Shown: one piece after another, positions 7,925 through 16,026 of the stretch
Layout of the letters: each line of letters starts with the position of its first letter
How positions within the stretch are numbered: position 1 is the stretch's first letter
Origin: Thiotrichales bacterium
Lineage (GTDB): Bacteria > Pseudomonadota > Gammaproteobacteria > SZUA-229
Assembly: GCA_020341835.1 (NCBI GenBank)
Contig: CP070838.1
Coordinates: 1,642,670 to 1,675,283 of the forward strand
DNA: 32,614 nt
Direction: 5' to 3'
Notes under the pieces: model-generated
Seen by the model: the letters and a program-made list of their open reading frames with translations, nothing else
The model's database searches: none
What the model was told of the DNA's origin: nothing
Made by a program: the position numbers and the translations under genes

Positions 7925-8707
7925 TTATTGTTGTACTTTCGAGGTGTGAGATTGCCTGCACGGCAAAATGGCATGCATCACCACAGCGGTGACCGCTATC
8001 ATCCAGACAATAACTGCCCCACTTGGTAAATCCAGCAAGGCTGACAGCATCAGCCCCGACGCATAACCAATGACACCGATAATCACGGACCTTCGAAATC
8101 CGGAACCGAGCGGACAGCTGATCGTCGACAGTGCCGGTACGATCAGGCTGGCGAAGACCAGATAGACACCGACCAGTTGCACCGAGACCGTGATCGCAAT
8201 CGCAAACAACGTATAAAACCCGGCGCTGCCTACCCTGCCCCTGAATCTTACCCAGACCACCAGTACAATGATCGAAATGATTGCCGAGTACAGCAGCTGC
8301 CCCCACTGTACCCACAGGATTTGCCCGACCAGCAATTCTTTCAGATGATCACCACCGTGCGGGTTGTTGGCCAGTAATAAAATACCGGCTGTAGCCGCGA
8401 GTATGAAGCTGGTGCCTATCAAGGCCTCCTGGTACTCGCTGTATCTTTTTTCAAGCCGGCTCAGTATCCAGGCACCCAGCAACGCGCTAATAACTGCTGC
8501 GACCTGAGCTTCAATACCATGCTCGTCCCAACCCAGCGTATAGGCGATGATCACACCCAGCCCGGCAATCTGTGCGACGGCGATATCGATAAAGATAATC
8601 CCACGCCTGAGCACCTCGTGGCCCAAAGGGATGTGTGTGGACAATACGACCAGACCCGCGACGAACGCGGGTGCGAGGATGCTCGGGTCAAGACCTTCCA
8701 GACTCAC
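7925..8707 (-). CDS. znuB: Metal (zinc/manganese) ABC transporter permease, ZnuB family
   Basis: The 260-residue protein is a membrane permease of the ABC-3 (ZnuB/TroC) family, moving Zn2+ or Mn2+ across the inner membrane. About seven to eight hydrophobic helices are visible. The N-terminal FVAGLVVLSTHIPLGHEVLRRGIIFIDIAVAQIAGLG matches the family's 'G-HVLRRGIVFIDLAIAQ' signature. The mid-protein GDHLKELLVGQILWV segment is the likely coupling helix contacting the ATPase, and LVFASLIVPAL is the conserved late helix. Its ATG overlaps the stop of the binding-protein gene by 4 bp. No ZnuC ATPase gene lies beside it, which is unusual. Confidence 0.9.
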   Translation of the reverse strand: MSLEGLDPSILAPAFVAGLVVLSTHIPLGHEVLRRGIIFIDIAVAQIAGLGVIIAYTLGWDEHGIEAQVAAVISALLGAWILSRLEKRYSEYQEALIGTSFILAATAGILLLANNPHGGDHLKELLVGQILWVQWGQLLYSAIISIIVLVVWVRFRGRVGSAGFYTLFAIAITVSVQLVGVYLVFASLIVPALSTISCPLGSGFRRSVIIGVIGYASGLMLSALLDLPSGAVIVWMIAVTAVVMHAILPCRQSHTSKVQQ

Positions 8708-9618
8708 TGTACCGGCTCGCTGATCGCTTGCACGAGCCCGTCAAACCACTGCTGCAGGGTCTCGTCCTGTTGAAAATCCACCGTTCCAGGCAAGGTAACA
8801 ACCGGAATCCCCGCCTGGTCCGACAGCCACCTTACCGGCCGATCATTCATGTAGCTGGTATCGACGATCATCACCGCCGGCTGCTGCTGCAGTAACTGCT
8901 TGACCTCGGCAAGATGACGGGTCGAGGGAGACACACCGGGTACCGGCTCCAGCGTCGCAATTCGATTGAGCCCAAGCCAGTCGATCAGGTATGACCAGAA
9001 ATCATGGTGTACAACTACATTCGCCCCTTTTACCGGTTTGGCATGTTCGTTCCAGGTGCGTATCGAATCCTGCCACCCGGTTTCGAACGCCGTATAACGC
9101 TGTCGATAGCTGTCGGCATGGTCCGGGTCGAGTGCCTGCAGGCGTTGTGACAACCGGCTTGCGATGCGGAGTATGTTGCGCGGATCCGTGTGTACATGTG
9201 GATTGCCGCTGGCATGTATATCGCCAAGGCTGCGGTCAAGCTTTTCGGGCACCTCCAGCATTTCAACATGGTCAGCAGCGAGGAAATGACCGGGCTCTCC
9301 GGGCTGGATGCGTGCATTGCCGGATCTGCGCAACAGCAACGGCAGCCAGCCGACTTCAAGCTCGGCGCCGGTGCAGACCAGCAGATCCGCCTTGCGCGTC
9401 CGTGCTATCAGGCTGGGACGCGCCTGAATATGATGCGGGTCCTGCTGTGCCGTTGTGGCACTGTATATTTCCAGACGATCACCACCCAGCTCCTGCGCCA
9501 GCGCAGCCCATTCAGGCTCACAGGCAAACACATTGAGTGCTGCCTGTGTAACACCGGGCAAGCCGCCGAGTACAGTGACTGCAACCCAGAATATTGCCGA
9601 ACTAGAACGCATGTGCAC
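8704..9618 (-). CDS. znuA: Metal ABC transporter substrate-binding protein, ZnuA family
   Basis: This periplasmic cluster A-I metal-binding protein has 304 residues (302 if the second ATG at 9612 is used). A signal peptide (about 1-26) ends TQA. The likely metal ligands are spaced as in ZnuA/TroA: His62/63 (QDPHHIQARPS), His141/143 (GNPHVHTDPRN), His204/205 (VVHHDFWSYL) and Asp273 (IVDTSYMNDRP). The His-rich loop found in many zinc-specific ZnuA proteins is almost absent, so manganese cannot be excluded. Its start lies inside the 3' end of the outer-membrane gene (17-bp overlap) and its stop overlaps the permease start, so the three genes are one operon. Confidence 0.9.
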   Translation of the reverse strand: MHMRSSSAIFWVAVTVLGGLPGVTQAALNVFACEPEWAALAQELGGDRLEIYSATTAQQDPHHIQARPSLIARTRKADLLVCTGAELEVGWLPLLLRRSGNARIQPGEPGHFLAADHVEMLEVPEKLDRSLGDIHASGNPHVHTDPRNILRIASRLSQRLQALDPDHADSYRQRYTAFETGWQDSIRTWNEHAKPVKGANVVVHHDFWSYLIDWLGLNRIATLEPVPGVSPSTRHLAEVKQLLQQQPAVMIVDTSYMNDRPVRWLSDQAGIPVVTLPGTVDFQQDETLQQWFDGLVQAISEPVQ

Positions 9619-10936
9619 CGTGTGATCCTATGCTGAATGTATATTGCAGAAAAACCTGGTCATCGGACACCTGATAGGAGTCGTCACGATTGTATTGCAG
9701 GCGTATGCGGCTGTATTCACTGGGCACCCATTCGGCCATGACACTGGCGCGCTTTGGCGTATGACCATTACTAACCAGACCGGCTTCATCAAGAACACCG
9801 GGGTCACTACCCTTGTTATCACTGTCGAGCATGTCATAGCGGATACCCGTGCGCCAGCTGCGCGCAAACTTCCAGGTGGCCTGCGCATACCAGCCGTCCT
9901 GTTTGCTATCCAGGGTACTGGTTTCCAGCGGACTGCTGTTGAGCAGGGTTAGGTCACCCTCATCTTCACGATTGAAGTACTCGAGCTGCAGTTTCACATT
10001 TCGCTCACGGTAGTTGCCATCAGGCGCCCACTTGTAAATTGCATTAAGGCCGATGATCTTGCTGTCACCTTCAAATAGCGGAATTTCCGCTGCCCCGTCA
10101 TGGCTGTGACCGCCGTACTCACGCGCAATATTATCAGCCGACCAGTAACTTGCACCTGCCTGCCAGCTGTGGCTCGTACCGATGTCACCGCCGATGTTCG
10201 CAAAAGCCACCCAGCTGCCGACACCATCATGCTCCCCGCCGGCGGGAAACTTGCTTCCGGAAAAAGCCTCAGCACCGAACTCGACAAGCAGAGTCGTTGG
10301 CATGATAACAGAGACGCGCAAACCGTCATCGAAGTACTGGCACCCGAACAGTGCACAGTAGACCAGCGGTGCATCCTTGAAATCCCAGGCATGTTCATGT
10401 TGCTGGTTCAGATAGCCAAGTGCCGAGTAAAAACGACCGCCTCGAACGGTAAACCCGCCTCCGAGCGAAAGTGTTTCAAAGAATGCTTCCTCCAGTTCAA
10501 CCTCGATCTCGTTGTCATGCTCTGCAATTGCCAGAGAGAACTGGCCGTAGAACTTGTCATCGATGTTAGCGCTGAACACGATCTCGGAATGACCCAGCGA
10601 GAAACCTTCAGGTGACAGTTCGGCTTCGCCACCGAGTGCAAAACCCGGTATTTGATAGTCTTCGGGATTGTTTTTATAGCTGGCATAGACGCCATCCAGG
10701 ATTACGCTTATCGCCGGATTGAACTGATTATTCGTCGTTTTTCGTCGGCTGTATTCTGCCGAGCCACTCTTGGCACGCGCGGTTTCAGCATCTTTCGTTT
10801 CCAGTGCTTCGATGCGCCGTTCGTACTCATCCAGTTTTTTATTGAGCTCGTCGATGTCGCTGGACCCGTGAGCAAAACCCATATTCATGCAAACAGCACA
10901 GGCAAGTGCTGTTCGCACAACTGTAATATTCATCAT
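9602..10936 (-). CDS. Outer-membrane beta-barrel (porin-like) linked to metal uptake
   Basis: The 444-residue protein has a signal peptide (about 1-24), a short charged coiled coil (about 27-55, ELNKKLDEYERRIEALE) and a long run of alternating hydrophobic strands ending in a terminal Phe (QYTFSIGSHGAHAF), as in outer-membrane barrels of the phosphate-porin/OprP-like type. There is no plug domain or TonB box, so it is probably a passive or selective porin. Its 3' end overlaps the metal-binding protein gene by 17 bp, and His/Asp/Glu-rich loops (HSHDG, GEHDG) suggest metal passage. The substrate is inferred from this context only. Two adjacent ATGs (10936, 10933) are possible starts, with AAGG about nine bases upstream. 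Confidence 0.75.
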   Translation of the reverse strand: MMNITVVRTALACAVCMNMGFAHGSSDIDELNKKLDEYERRIEALETKDAETARAKSGSAEYSRRKTTNNQFNPAISVILDGVYASYKNNPEDYQIPGFALGGEAELSPEGFSLGHSEIVFSANIDDKFYGQFSLAIAEHDNEIEVELEEAFFETLSLGGGFTVRGGRFYSALGYLNQQHEHAWDFKDAPLVYCALFGCQYFDDGLRVSVIMPTTLLVEFGAEAFSGSKFPAGGEHDGVGSWVAFANIGGDIGTSHSWQAGASYWSADNIAREYGGHSHDGAAEIPLFEGDSKIIGLNAIYKWAPDGNYRERNVKLQLEYFNREDEGDLTLLNSSPLETSTLDSKQDGWYAQATWKFARSWRTGIRYDMLDSDNKGSDPGVLDEAGLVSNGHTPKRASVMAEWVPSEYSRIRLQYNRDDSYQVSDDQVFLQYTFSIGSHGAHAF

Positions 10937-10960
10937 TATGCATACCTTTTAATCAGGAAA

Positions 10961-11002
10961 TAAAAAATGTTTCCACGCAAGCATTCAGCTACTGCTGGAA
11001 AC
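10961..11002 (-). terminator. Weak terminator or attenuator before the barrel gene
   Basis: On the minus strand GTTTCCA (11002-10996) pairs with TGGAAAC (10975-10969), followed by CATTTTTTAT. It lies between the small exported protein and the barrel gene, so it might reduce read-through within the cluster. The stem is short and the loop long. Confidence 0.4.
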
Positions 11003-11018
11003 GATATTTACTCTAAGA

Positions 11019-11297
11019 TCAGGTAAGCAATGGCGGCGCCCGTACCCGGTAGCCTGTTGACGTGTAGCTAAAAAAGACCCGAATTAATGCTGTATCCGCA
11101 TCATCGGCACTATGTGGGCTTCTGCTGCTCGGCGGCAAAACAGCAAGAGCATGTTCGTTCTGCTCGAGGCTGGCAAAAGCACCACAGATTTCATCCGGCT
11201 CATGAAACGGGTGATCGGCTGCATGCACGGCCGCTGCCACCTGCCCTGCGTACAGCAGCAGGCTCGTAATCAGTGCGATTACTCTTGTGTGATTCAT
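11019..11297 (-). CDS. Small exported His/Cys protein, DUF2946-like
   Basis: Starting from the ATG at 11297 (an ATG at 11312 is also possible), this encodes 92 residues: a clear signal peptide (about 1-23, ending QVAAA), then HAADHPFHEPDEICGAF, which packs three His, several acids and a Cys, and a C-terminus ending RAPPLLT. Short proteins with a signal peptide, His/Cys-rich front and RAPP-type tail are met near metal transport genes (DUF2946 and similar families). I cannot assign it to a family with certainty. Position upstream of the barrel, binding protein and permease suggests a periplasmic metal-binding or sensing role. That is inference. Confidence 0.6.
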   Translation of the reverse strand: MNHTRVIALITSLLLYAGQVAAAVHAADHPFHEPDEICGAFASLEQNEHALAVLPPSSRSPHSADDADTALIRVFFSYTSTGYRVRAPPLLT

Positions 11298-11424
11298 GAT
11301 TCGATCTGGCATCAGTTCATTAAAGTGAACCGGCTGAAAATGCAGTTATCATATCCCAGAGCCCGTCGCAGTGCTATACAGCATTGTGAGGCGCGCGTGT
11401 TAACACCGCATTGCCCGCCACTGG

Positions 11425-12981
11425 TCACTCAATCACTTCCGTTGCCTTACCCCAGCCGCCGCCACCGGCTGTTTCCACGGTCAGCAAATCGCCGGCCTGC
11501 AGTGACAGAAAATCCTTGGACCTGACTTCCTTGTGATTGAGCAGGTTGCGCCCGCTCATGGCGTTGCCCGCTCCCTGTAAGCCCCAGGGCGCATGTGATC
11601 GACGTTCGGTCAACAATGTGACATTCGCCGGTTGCAGAAACTCGAACTCGCGCACAATGCCCGAACCACCGGTATGGGCACCGAGGCCACCCGAGCCGCG
11701 ACGAATCCCATAGCGCTTTATTCGTACAGGGAACGTCATTTCCAGTGACTCGATCGGCGTATTCAACGTATTGGTCATGTGCGTCTGTACCGCATCGAGC
11801 CCGTCAGCTTTTGCACTGGCACCCATGCCGCCGCCGATGGTTTCATAATAATCCCACGCCTGGCCGGAGGTGTCGCCAGGCGACCCCATGGCCAGATTAT
11901 TCATGCTGCCGTGGCTGGCGGCGGGTATTTTTTCCGGAATCGCCTGCGCCAGGGCGCCGAGCGCCACATCGACGATGCGCGTACTGGTTTCCACGTTGCC
12001 GGCCGCCACTGCCGCCGGGTAGCGGGCGTTCAACAAACTGCCCTGGGCCGCTGCCAGGCTTATCGGGCGGAAACTGCCCGCGCATGCCGGCGCCTGCGGC
12101 GGCAACAGGCAACGAAAAACGTAAAAGACGGCAGCTGCTGTCACTGAGACCGGACAGTTAACATTGCCGCGAACCTGACGACTCGTACCGTCGAAATCAA
12201 CATCGGCCTTTCCCTGCTTTACCGTGATGCGCGTGCTGATCTCGATATCGGTGTGGCCCCGGCCGTCGTCATCCATCACATCGCTGAAGCGGTATTCACC
12301 ATCGGGGATGGCTTTCAAACTCGCAATACTCAGCTGCTCGGCATAGTCATTCAAAGCGACCAGGGCCTTGAGATATCGCGCCTTCCCCATCTGCCGAATC
12401 AATTCAAGCAACCGCTTGCGACCTCGGCGATTGGCGGCAATTTGCGCACTGAAATCCCCTTTTGATTCAGACGGATTGCGCATCGATGCCATCAGCGTGT
12501 TCAGACGCGTCTGGTCAATACGGTGATGCTCGACGAGTTTCTGCGGTCTGATCACAAGGCCTTCTTCATCCAGCAACGATGACAATGGCATTGAGCCGGG
12601 CTGCTCAGCACCGATATCGGCATGATGCGCACGGTTTGCCACAAAGCCGAGTAAATCGCTATCGACAAATACCGGCGCGACAACGGTGACATCGGGGAGA
12701 TGGGTACCGCCCATATAGGGATCATTGAGAATGATCATGTCACCATCCTGCCAGTCGACGCCTTCGACGATACCACGCATCGCAAAGGCCATGCTGCCCA
12801 GATGAACCGGTATGTGCGCAGCCTGGGCACACAACTCCCCTTCGGCATCAAATACCGCGCAGGAGTAATCCAGGCGATCGCGAATATTGGGTGAAAATGC
12901 CGCGCGCCGCAGCGCTGCTCCCATTTCATCGCAAACGGCCTCGATACGGTTGGAAAATATACTCAGTTCAACGGGATTCAC
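11425..12981 (-). CDS. hyuB: Hydantoinase B / oxoprolinase beta-type subunit (HyuB)
   Basis: The 518-residue product matches the hydantoinase B/oxoprolinase family, which with HyuA opens hydantoin or 5-oxoproline rings using ATP. Recognisable segments are the N-terminal [35 protein letters not shown], then [39 protein letters not shown], and the late [29 protein letters not shown] and [23 protein letters not shown]. The GTG at 12981 gives the standard family N-terminus. The length equals that of a stand-alone B subunit. No HyuA gene lies on either side, so the partner must be elsewhere or lost. Its substrate cannot be told from sequence. Confidence 0.92.
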   Translation of the reverse strand: MNPVELSIFSNRIEAVCDEMGAALRRAAFSPNIRDRLDYSCAVFDAEGELCAQAAHIPVHLGSMAFAMRGIVEGVDWQDGDMIILNDPYMGGTHLPDVTVVAPVFVDSDLLGFVANRAHHADIGAEQPGSMPLSSLLDEEGLVIRPQKLVEHHRIDQTRLNTLMASMRNPSESKGDFSAQIAANRRGRKRLLELIRQMGKARYLKALVALNDYAEQLSIASLKAIPDGEYRFSDVMDDDGRGHTDIEISTRITVKQGKADVDFDGTSRQVRGNVNCPVSVTAAAVFYVFRCLLPPQAPACAGSFRPISLAAAQGSLLNARYPAAVAAGNVETSTRIVDVALGALAQAIPEKIPAASHGSMNNLAMGSPGDTSGQAWDYYETIGGGMGASAKADGLDAVQTHMTNTLNTPIESLEMTFPVRIKRYGIRRGSGGLGAHTGGSGIVREFEFLQPANVTLLTERRSHAPWGLQGAGNAMSGRNLLNHKEVRSKDFLSLQAGDLLTVETAGGGGWGKATEVIE

Positions 12982-13015
12982 GCTTGAATAACACTGTGTA
13001 ATGTATGGAATTAAT

Positions 13016-13035
13016 TGTTTTTACTGGTAAAAACA
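13016..13035. promoter_or_regulatory. Perfect 20-bp palindrome in divergent promoter
   Basis: TGTTTTTAC-TG-GTAAAAACA is a perfect 9+9 dyad between the divergent hyuB and PuuD-like genes, 35 bp from the hyuB GTG and 94 bp from the other ATG. It looks like an operator for a dimeric regulator, but no regulator gene is adjacent. Confidence 0.5.
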
Positions 13036-13128
13036 GACTGATTTCGTCATTTAGATATTGCATTATACATGCCCCTGATCTATCGTTAGCGCCCAGTTAA
13101 AACATGAAAAAAATCTAGGGGAAAGAAC

Positions 13129-13740
13129 ATGAATCCTTTGAAATCCATCACTGGTACGCTGGTCTCGGGTGTCGTACTGGCCATCGTCATCATTTTCATA
13201 CTCGGCACCGCAGGCGCCGTAAATCCCTGGTCATTTTGGGTCTGGTTCCATGTCATCGTCGGCATCACCTGGATTGGACTGCTCTATTACTTCAATTTCG
13301 TACAGGTGCCCGCCGTGGCAACTGCGTTGGGCGAAGCAGACAGCGGAGGCCCGGGTCCTGCAGCTATCAACAAGTACGTAGCACCCCGTGCACTGCTTTG
13401 GTTCCGCTGGGCAGCGGTGGCCACGTGGCTTACCGGTGCCATGGCGCTTGAAGCCATGCACGCGGGTGAAGGTTCAGGCGTTGTTGCCGCGTTCACGCTC
13501 GCCAGCGGATACAAGGCGATCGGCATGGGTGCCTGGCTCGGTACGATCATGCTGTTCAACGTATGGGTACTGATCTGGCCAAACCAGAAGAAGATCCTCG
13601 GCCTGGACGGCAAGCAACACAGTGCAGATGAAATCGCCAAATCCAAGACGGTTGCGCTGATGGCTTCCCGCACCAACACCATGCTGTCGATTCCAATGCT
13701 GCTCGGTATGATTGGACAGGGTCACGGTCTGCCTTTCTAG
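13129..13740 (+). CDS. PuuD/urate-oxidase N-terminal-like membrane protein
   Basis: This 203-residue integral membrane protein has about five helices (roughly 10-30, 36-60, 88-110, 128-150 and 180-200). The HVIVGITWIGLLYYFNFVQVP stretch (41-61) is characteristic of the membrane domain of urate hydroxylase PuuD (Pfam Urate_ox_N). PuuD proper carries an additional C-terminal cytochrome c domain, which is missing here, so this is a stand-alone membrane domain whose activity on urate is doubtful. A GGGGAAAG ribosome site precedes the ATG, and a strong terminator follows, so it is monocistronic. Its divergent neighbour hyuB acts on cyclic amides, a loose thematic link. Confidence 0.8.
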   Translation: MNPLKSITGTLVSGVVLAIVIIFILGTAGAVNPWSFWVWFHVIVGITWIGLLYYFNFVQVPAVATALGEADSGGPGPAAINKYVAPRALLWFRWAAVATWLTGAMALEAMHAGEGSGVVAAFTLASGYKAIGMGAWLGTIMLFNVWVLIWPNQKKILGLDGKQHSADEIAKSKTVALMASRTNTMLSIPMLLGMIGQGHGLPF

Positions 13741-13761
13741 GTACGCCACCGGCACTGACAG

Positions 13762-13789
13762 AAAAGACAGGCCCCGGCCTGTCTTTTTT
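13762..13789 (+). terminator. Intrinsic terminator after PuuD-like gene
   Basis: AAAA-GACAGGCC-cc-GGCCTGTC-TTTTTT: an 8-bp perfect stem (13766-13783) followed by six T, 26 bases after the stop codon. Confidence 0.92.
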
Positions 13790-13802
13790 ATGCCCGGAAA
13801 AC

Positions 13803-13830
13803 TTGTATAGCACCCCAAAAGACGTATAAT
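13803..13830 (+). promoter_or_regulatory. Sigma-70 promoter for argD
   Basis: TTGTAT (13803-13808) and a consensus TATAAT (13825-13830) are 16 bp apart, 67 bp before the argD ATG. This is the best -35/-10 pair in the window and probably drives the argD-argF run and perhaps genes beyond. Confidence 0.75.
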
Positions 13831-13847
13831 CAGTGGCTTAGACACTG

Positions 13848-13873
13848 CGGCAGCCCCATCGGCTGCCGTTTTT
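13848..13873 (+). terminator. Terminator-like hairpin in the argD leader
   Basis: CGGCAGCC-ccatc-GGCTGCCG (13848-13868) is followed by five T (13869-13873). It lies between the promoter at 13803-13830 and the argD ATG at 13898, starting only about 10 bases after the expected transcription start. It could be an attenuator or a stabilising 5' stem. Confidence 0.6.
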
Positions 13874-13897
13874 GATTTCACACAGCTTGTAATTTCG

Positions 13898-15088
13898 ATG
13901 TCAGACAACCAGCACCTGATGACAACCTATGCGTCCATGGAGGTCACCTTCGATCGTGGAGAAGGCGCGATTCTCTGGGACACCGACGGCAAACAGTACC
14001 TTGACGCACTTGCCGGCATTGCAGTGTGCGGGCTTGGGCATGCGCATCCAGCGATTACCGCTGCCGTTTCAGAGCAGGCCGCCAGGCTGATCCACACCTC
14101 GAACCTCTACCGGATTGAAAACCAGCAGTTACTCGCCGACGAGTTATGTCGCCTGTCCGGACTGGATCGTGTTTTCTTTTCGAACTCTGGCGCTGAAGCC
14201 AATGAAGCCGCGATCAAGATTGCCAGGATGTTCGGCAGCAGCGACGGCATATCATCGCCCGCTATCATCGTCACGGAGAACAGTTTTCACGGACGCACCA
14301 TGGCAACGCTGTCCGCCACCGGCAACCGCAACGTGCAGGCCGGTTTCGAACCGCTCGTACAGGGTTTTATTCGGGCGCCGTTTAATAGCATCGAAGCCAT
14401 CGAAAGCATTGCCGGCAACAGCAGTAACGTCGTTGCGGTAATGGTTGAACCAATTCAGGGTGAAGCCGGCATCAACATACCCGACGCCGACTACCTGACC
14501 AAATTACGCCAGGTTTGTGATGACAACAACTGGTTGCTGATCCTGGACGAGATACAGACAGGCATGGGCCGCACGGGTAAGTGGTTTGCCTATCAGCACA
14601 ACAACATTCTGCCCGACATCATGACCCTGGCGAAATCGCTGGGCAATGGTGTGCCGATTGGTGCCTGTGTCGCCAGTCAAAAAGCCGCGGAAGTCATGAA
14701 GCCGGGCAGCCATGGATCGACCTTCGGCGGTAACCCGCTTGCCTGTGCTGCAGGCCTGGCCGTGATCAAGACGATATCGGATGAAAACCTCGTCGACCGG
14801 GCAGCCAGAATCGGCAACATGCTACACAGCAAGCTGGTTGCAGCGCTGGGCAAGGTTCCCGGTGTGACCGAGATCCGCGGTCAGGGCCTGATGATAGGCA
14901 TTCAGCTGGAAAAGCCCTGCAAACAGTTGATGGCTGAAGCCCTGCAACAGGGCCTGCTGATCAGTGTTCAAGCCGACCATGTCATTCGTCTGCTGCCTCC
15001 ACTGACCATCAGCGAAGAGCAAATTGACACACTGACAACACGCTTGAGTTCGCTTGTTATATCATTCCTTCAACAGGAAGCTGCCTGA
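13898..15088 (+). CDS. argD: Acetylornithine aminotransferase ArgD
   Basis: ArgD is a PLP enzyme that transaminates N-acetylglutamate semialdehyde to N-acetylornithine in arginine synthesis and often also serves lysine (succinyl-DAP) synthesis. The 396 residues begin [18 protein letters not shown], a typical N-terminus. Class III aminotransferase features include [60 protein letters not shown], and the PLP-binding Lys in [16 protein letters not shown]. It is followed 25 bp later by argF, as in many proteobacteria. A clear promoter and a leader hairpin precede it, suggesting regulated transcription; no ARG box could be confidently identified. Confidence 0.95.
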   Translation: MSDNQHLMTTYASMEVTFDRGEGAILWDTDGKQYLDALAGIAVCGLGHAHPAITAAVSEQAARLIHTSNLYRIENQQLLADELCRLSGLDRVFFSNSGAEANEAAIKIARMFGSSDGISSPAIIVTENSFHGRTMATLSATGNRNVQAGFEPLVQGFIRAPFNSIEAIESIAGNSSNVVAVMVEPIQGEAGINIPDADYLTKLRQVCDDNNWLLILDEIQTGMGRTGKWFAYQHNNILPDIMTLAKSLGNGVPIGACVASQKAAEVMKPGSHGSTFGGNPLACAAGLAVIKTISDENLVDRAARIGNMLHSKLVAALGKVPGVTEIRGQGLMIGIQLEKPCKQLMAEALQQGLLISVQADHVIRLLPPLTISEEQIDTLTTRLSSLVISFLQQEAA

Positions 15089-15113
15089 GCGCCTGAATCG
15101 ACTAGAGCCTGTT

Positions 15114-16019
15114 ATGACCGCGCGCCATTTTCTAACACTTACCGATTTATCCAGTGATGAACTATCCGCTTTATTGCATCGCGCAATAGCATTGAAGGCT
15201 CAGCTCAGGAACGGAGAGTCCTACCAGCCATTGAAAAATCGTGTGCTCGCGATGGTTTTCGAGAAATCATCGACACGTACACGCGTTTCATTCGAAGTCG
15301 GTATGGCCCAGTTCGGCGGCTACGCAATATTTCTTTCACCCCGTGACACGCAGCTCGGGCGCGGCGAACCAATCGAAGACAGCGCACGAGTACTGTCGAG
15401 CATGGCCGACTGCATCATGGTGCGCACGTTCGAACATGAAAAGATAGAACGCTTTGCGGAGTTCTCTTCTGTTCCCGTGATCAACGGCCTCACTGACGAA
15501 GTACATCCCTGCCAGTTGCTGGCGGACATGCAGACCTATCTGGAGCACCGCGGCGAGATTAGGGGAAAAACCGTGACCTGGATCGGTGACGGCAACAACA
15601 TGTGCCACTCCTATATGCATGCAGCCCAACTGCTCGATTTCAAACTGAACATTGCATGTCCTGAAGGATACGACCCTGGACAGGAATTTGTCGAAGCAAC
15701 TGCGTCTCACATTGAAATAATGCGCGACCCCGTGATGGCATGCAAAGATTCCGACCTTATCGTCACTGATGTATGGGCCAGCATGGGGCAGGAAGAGGAG
15801 CAGGCCAGGCGAGAAACTGCGTTCGCGCCCTACCAGGTGACTGCTGACCTGATGAACGTCGCCAGCACCGATGCACTGTTCATGCATTGCCTGCCAGCAC
15901 ATCGTGGTGAGGAAGTCAGTGCCGAGGTGATAGACGGTAGTCAGAGTGTTGTATGGGATGAAGCCGAAAACCGGTTACATGCGCAAAAAGCACTGCTCGA
16001 ATTCCTGCTAGTCGAGTAA
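15114..16019 (+). CDS. argF: Ornithine carbamoyltransferase ArgF
   Basis: ArgF makes citrulline from ornithine and carbamoyl phosphate. The ATG at 15114 yields 301 residues starting [16 protein letters not shown], the usual length and N-terminus; the frame extends to 15054 within argD but that start is not expected. Visible signatures are the carbamoyl-phosphate loop [31 protein letters not shown], the ornithine-site [11 protein letters not shown], and [11 protein letters not shown] with the catalytic Cys. It is cytoplasmic and trimeric in the family. Only seven bases separate it from the lptD start, so the transcript probably continues into the outer-membrane biogenesis genes. Confidence 0.96.
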   Translation: MTARHFLTLTDLSSDELSALLHRAIALKAQLRNGESYQPLKNRVLAMVFEKSSTRTRVSFEVGMAQFGGYAIFLSPRDTQLGRGEPIEDSARVLSSMADCIMVRTFEHEKIERFAEFSSVPVINGLTDEVHPCQLLADMQTYLEHRGEIRGKTVTWIGDGNNMCHSYMHAAQLLDFKLNIACPEGYDPGQEFVEATASHIEIMRDPVMACKDSDLIVTDVWASMGQEEEQARRETAFAPYQVTADLMNVASTDALFMHCLPAHRGEEVSAEVIDGSQSVVWDEAENRLHAQKALLEFLLVE

Positions 16020-16026
16020 CAGGGCT

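Noticed and set aside
11397..11406. GTGTTAACAC palindrome as a Zur box for the metal cluster
   Set aside because: It lacks the usual spacing and length of the Zur consensus and is about 100 bp from the first gene, next to the hyuB stop codon.
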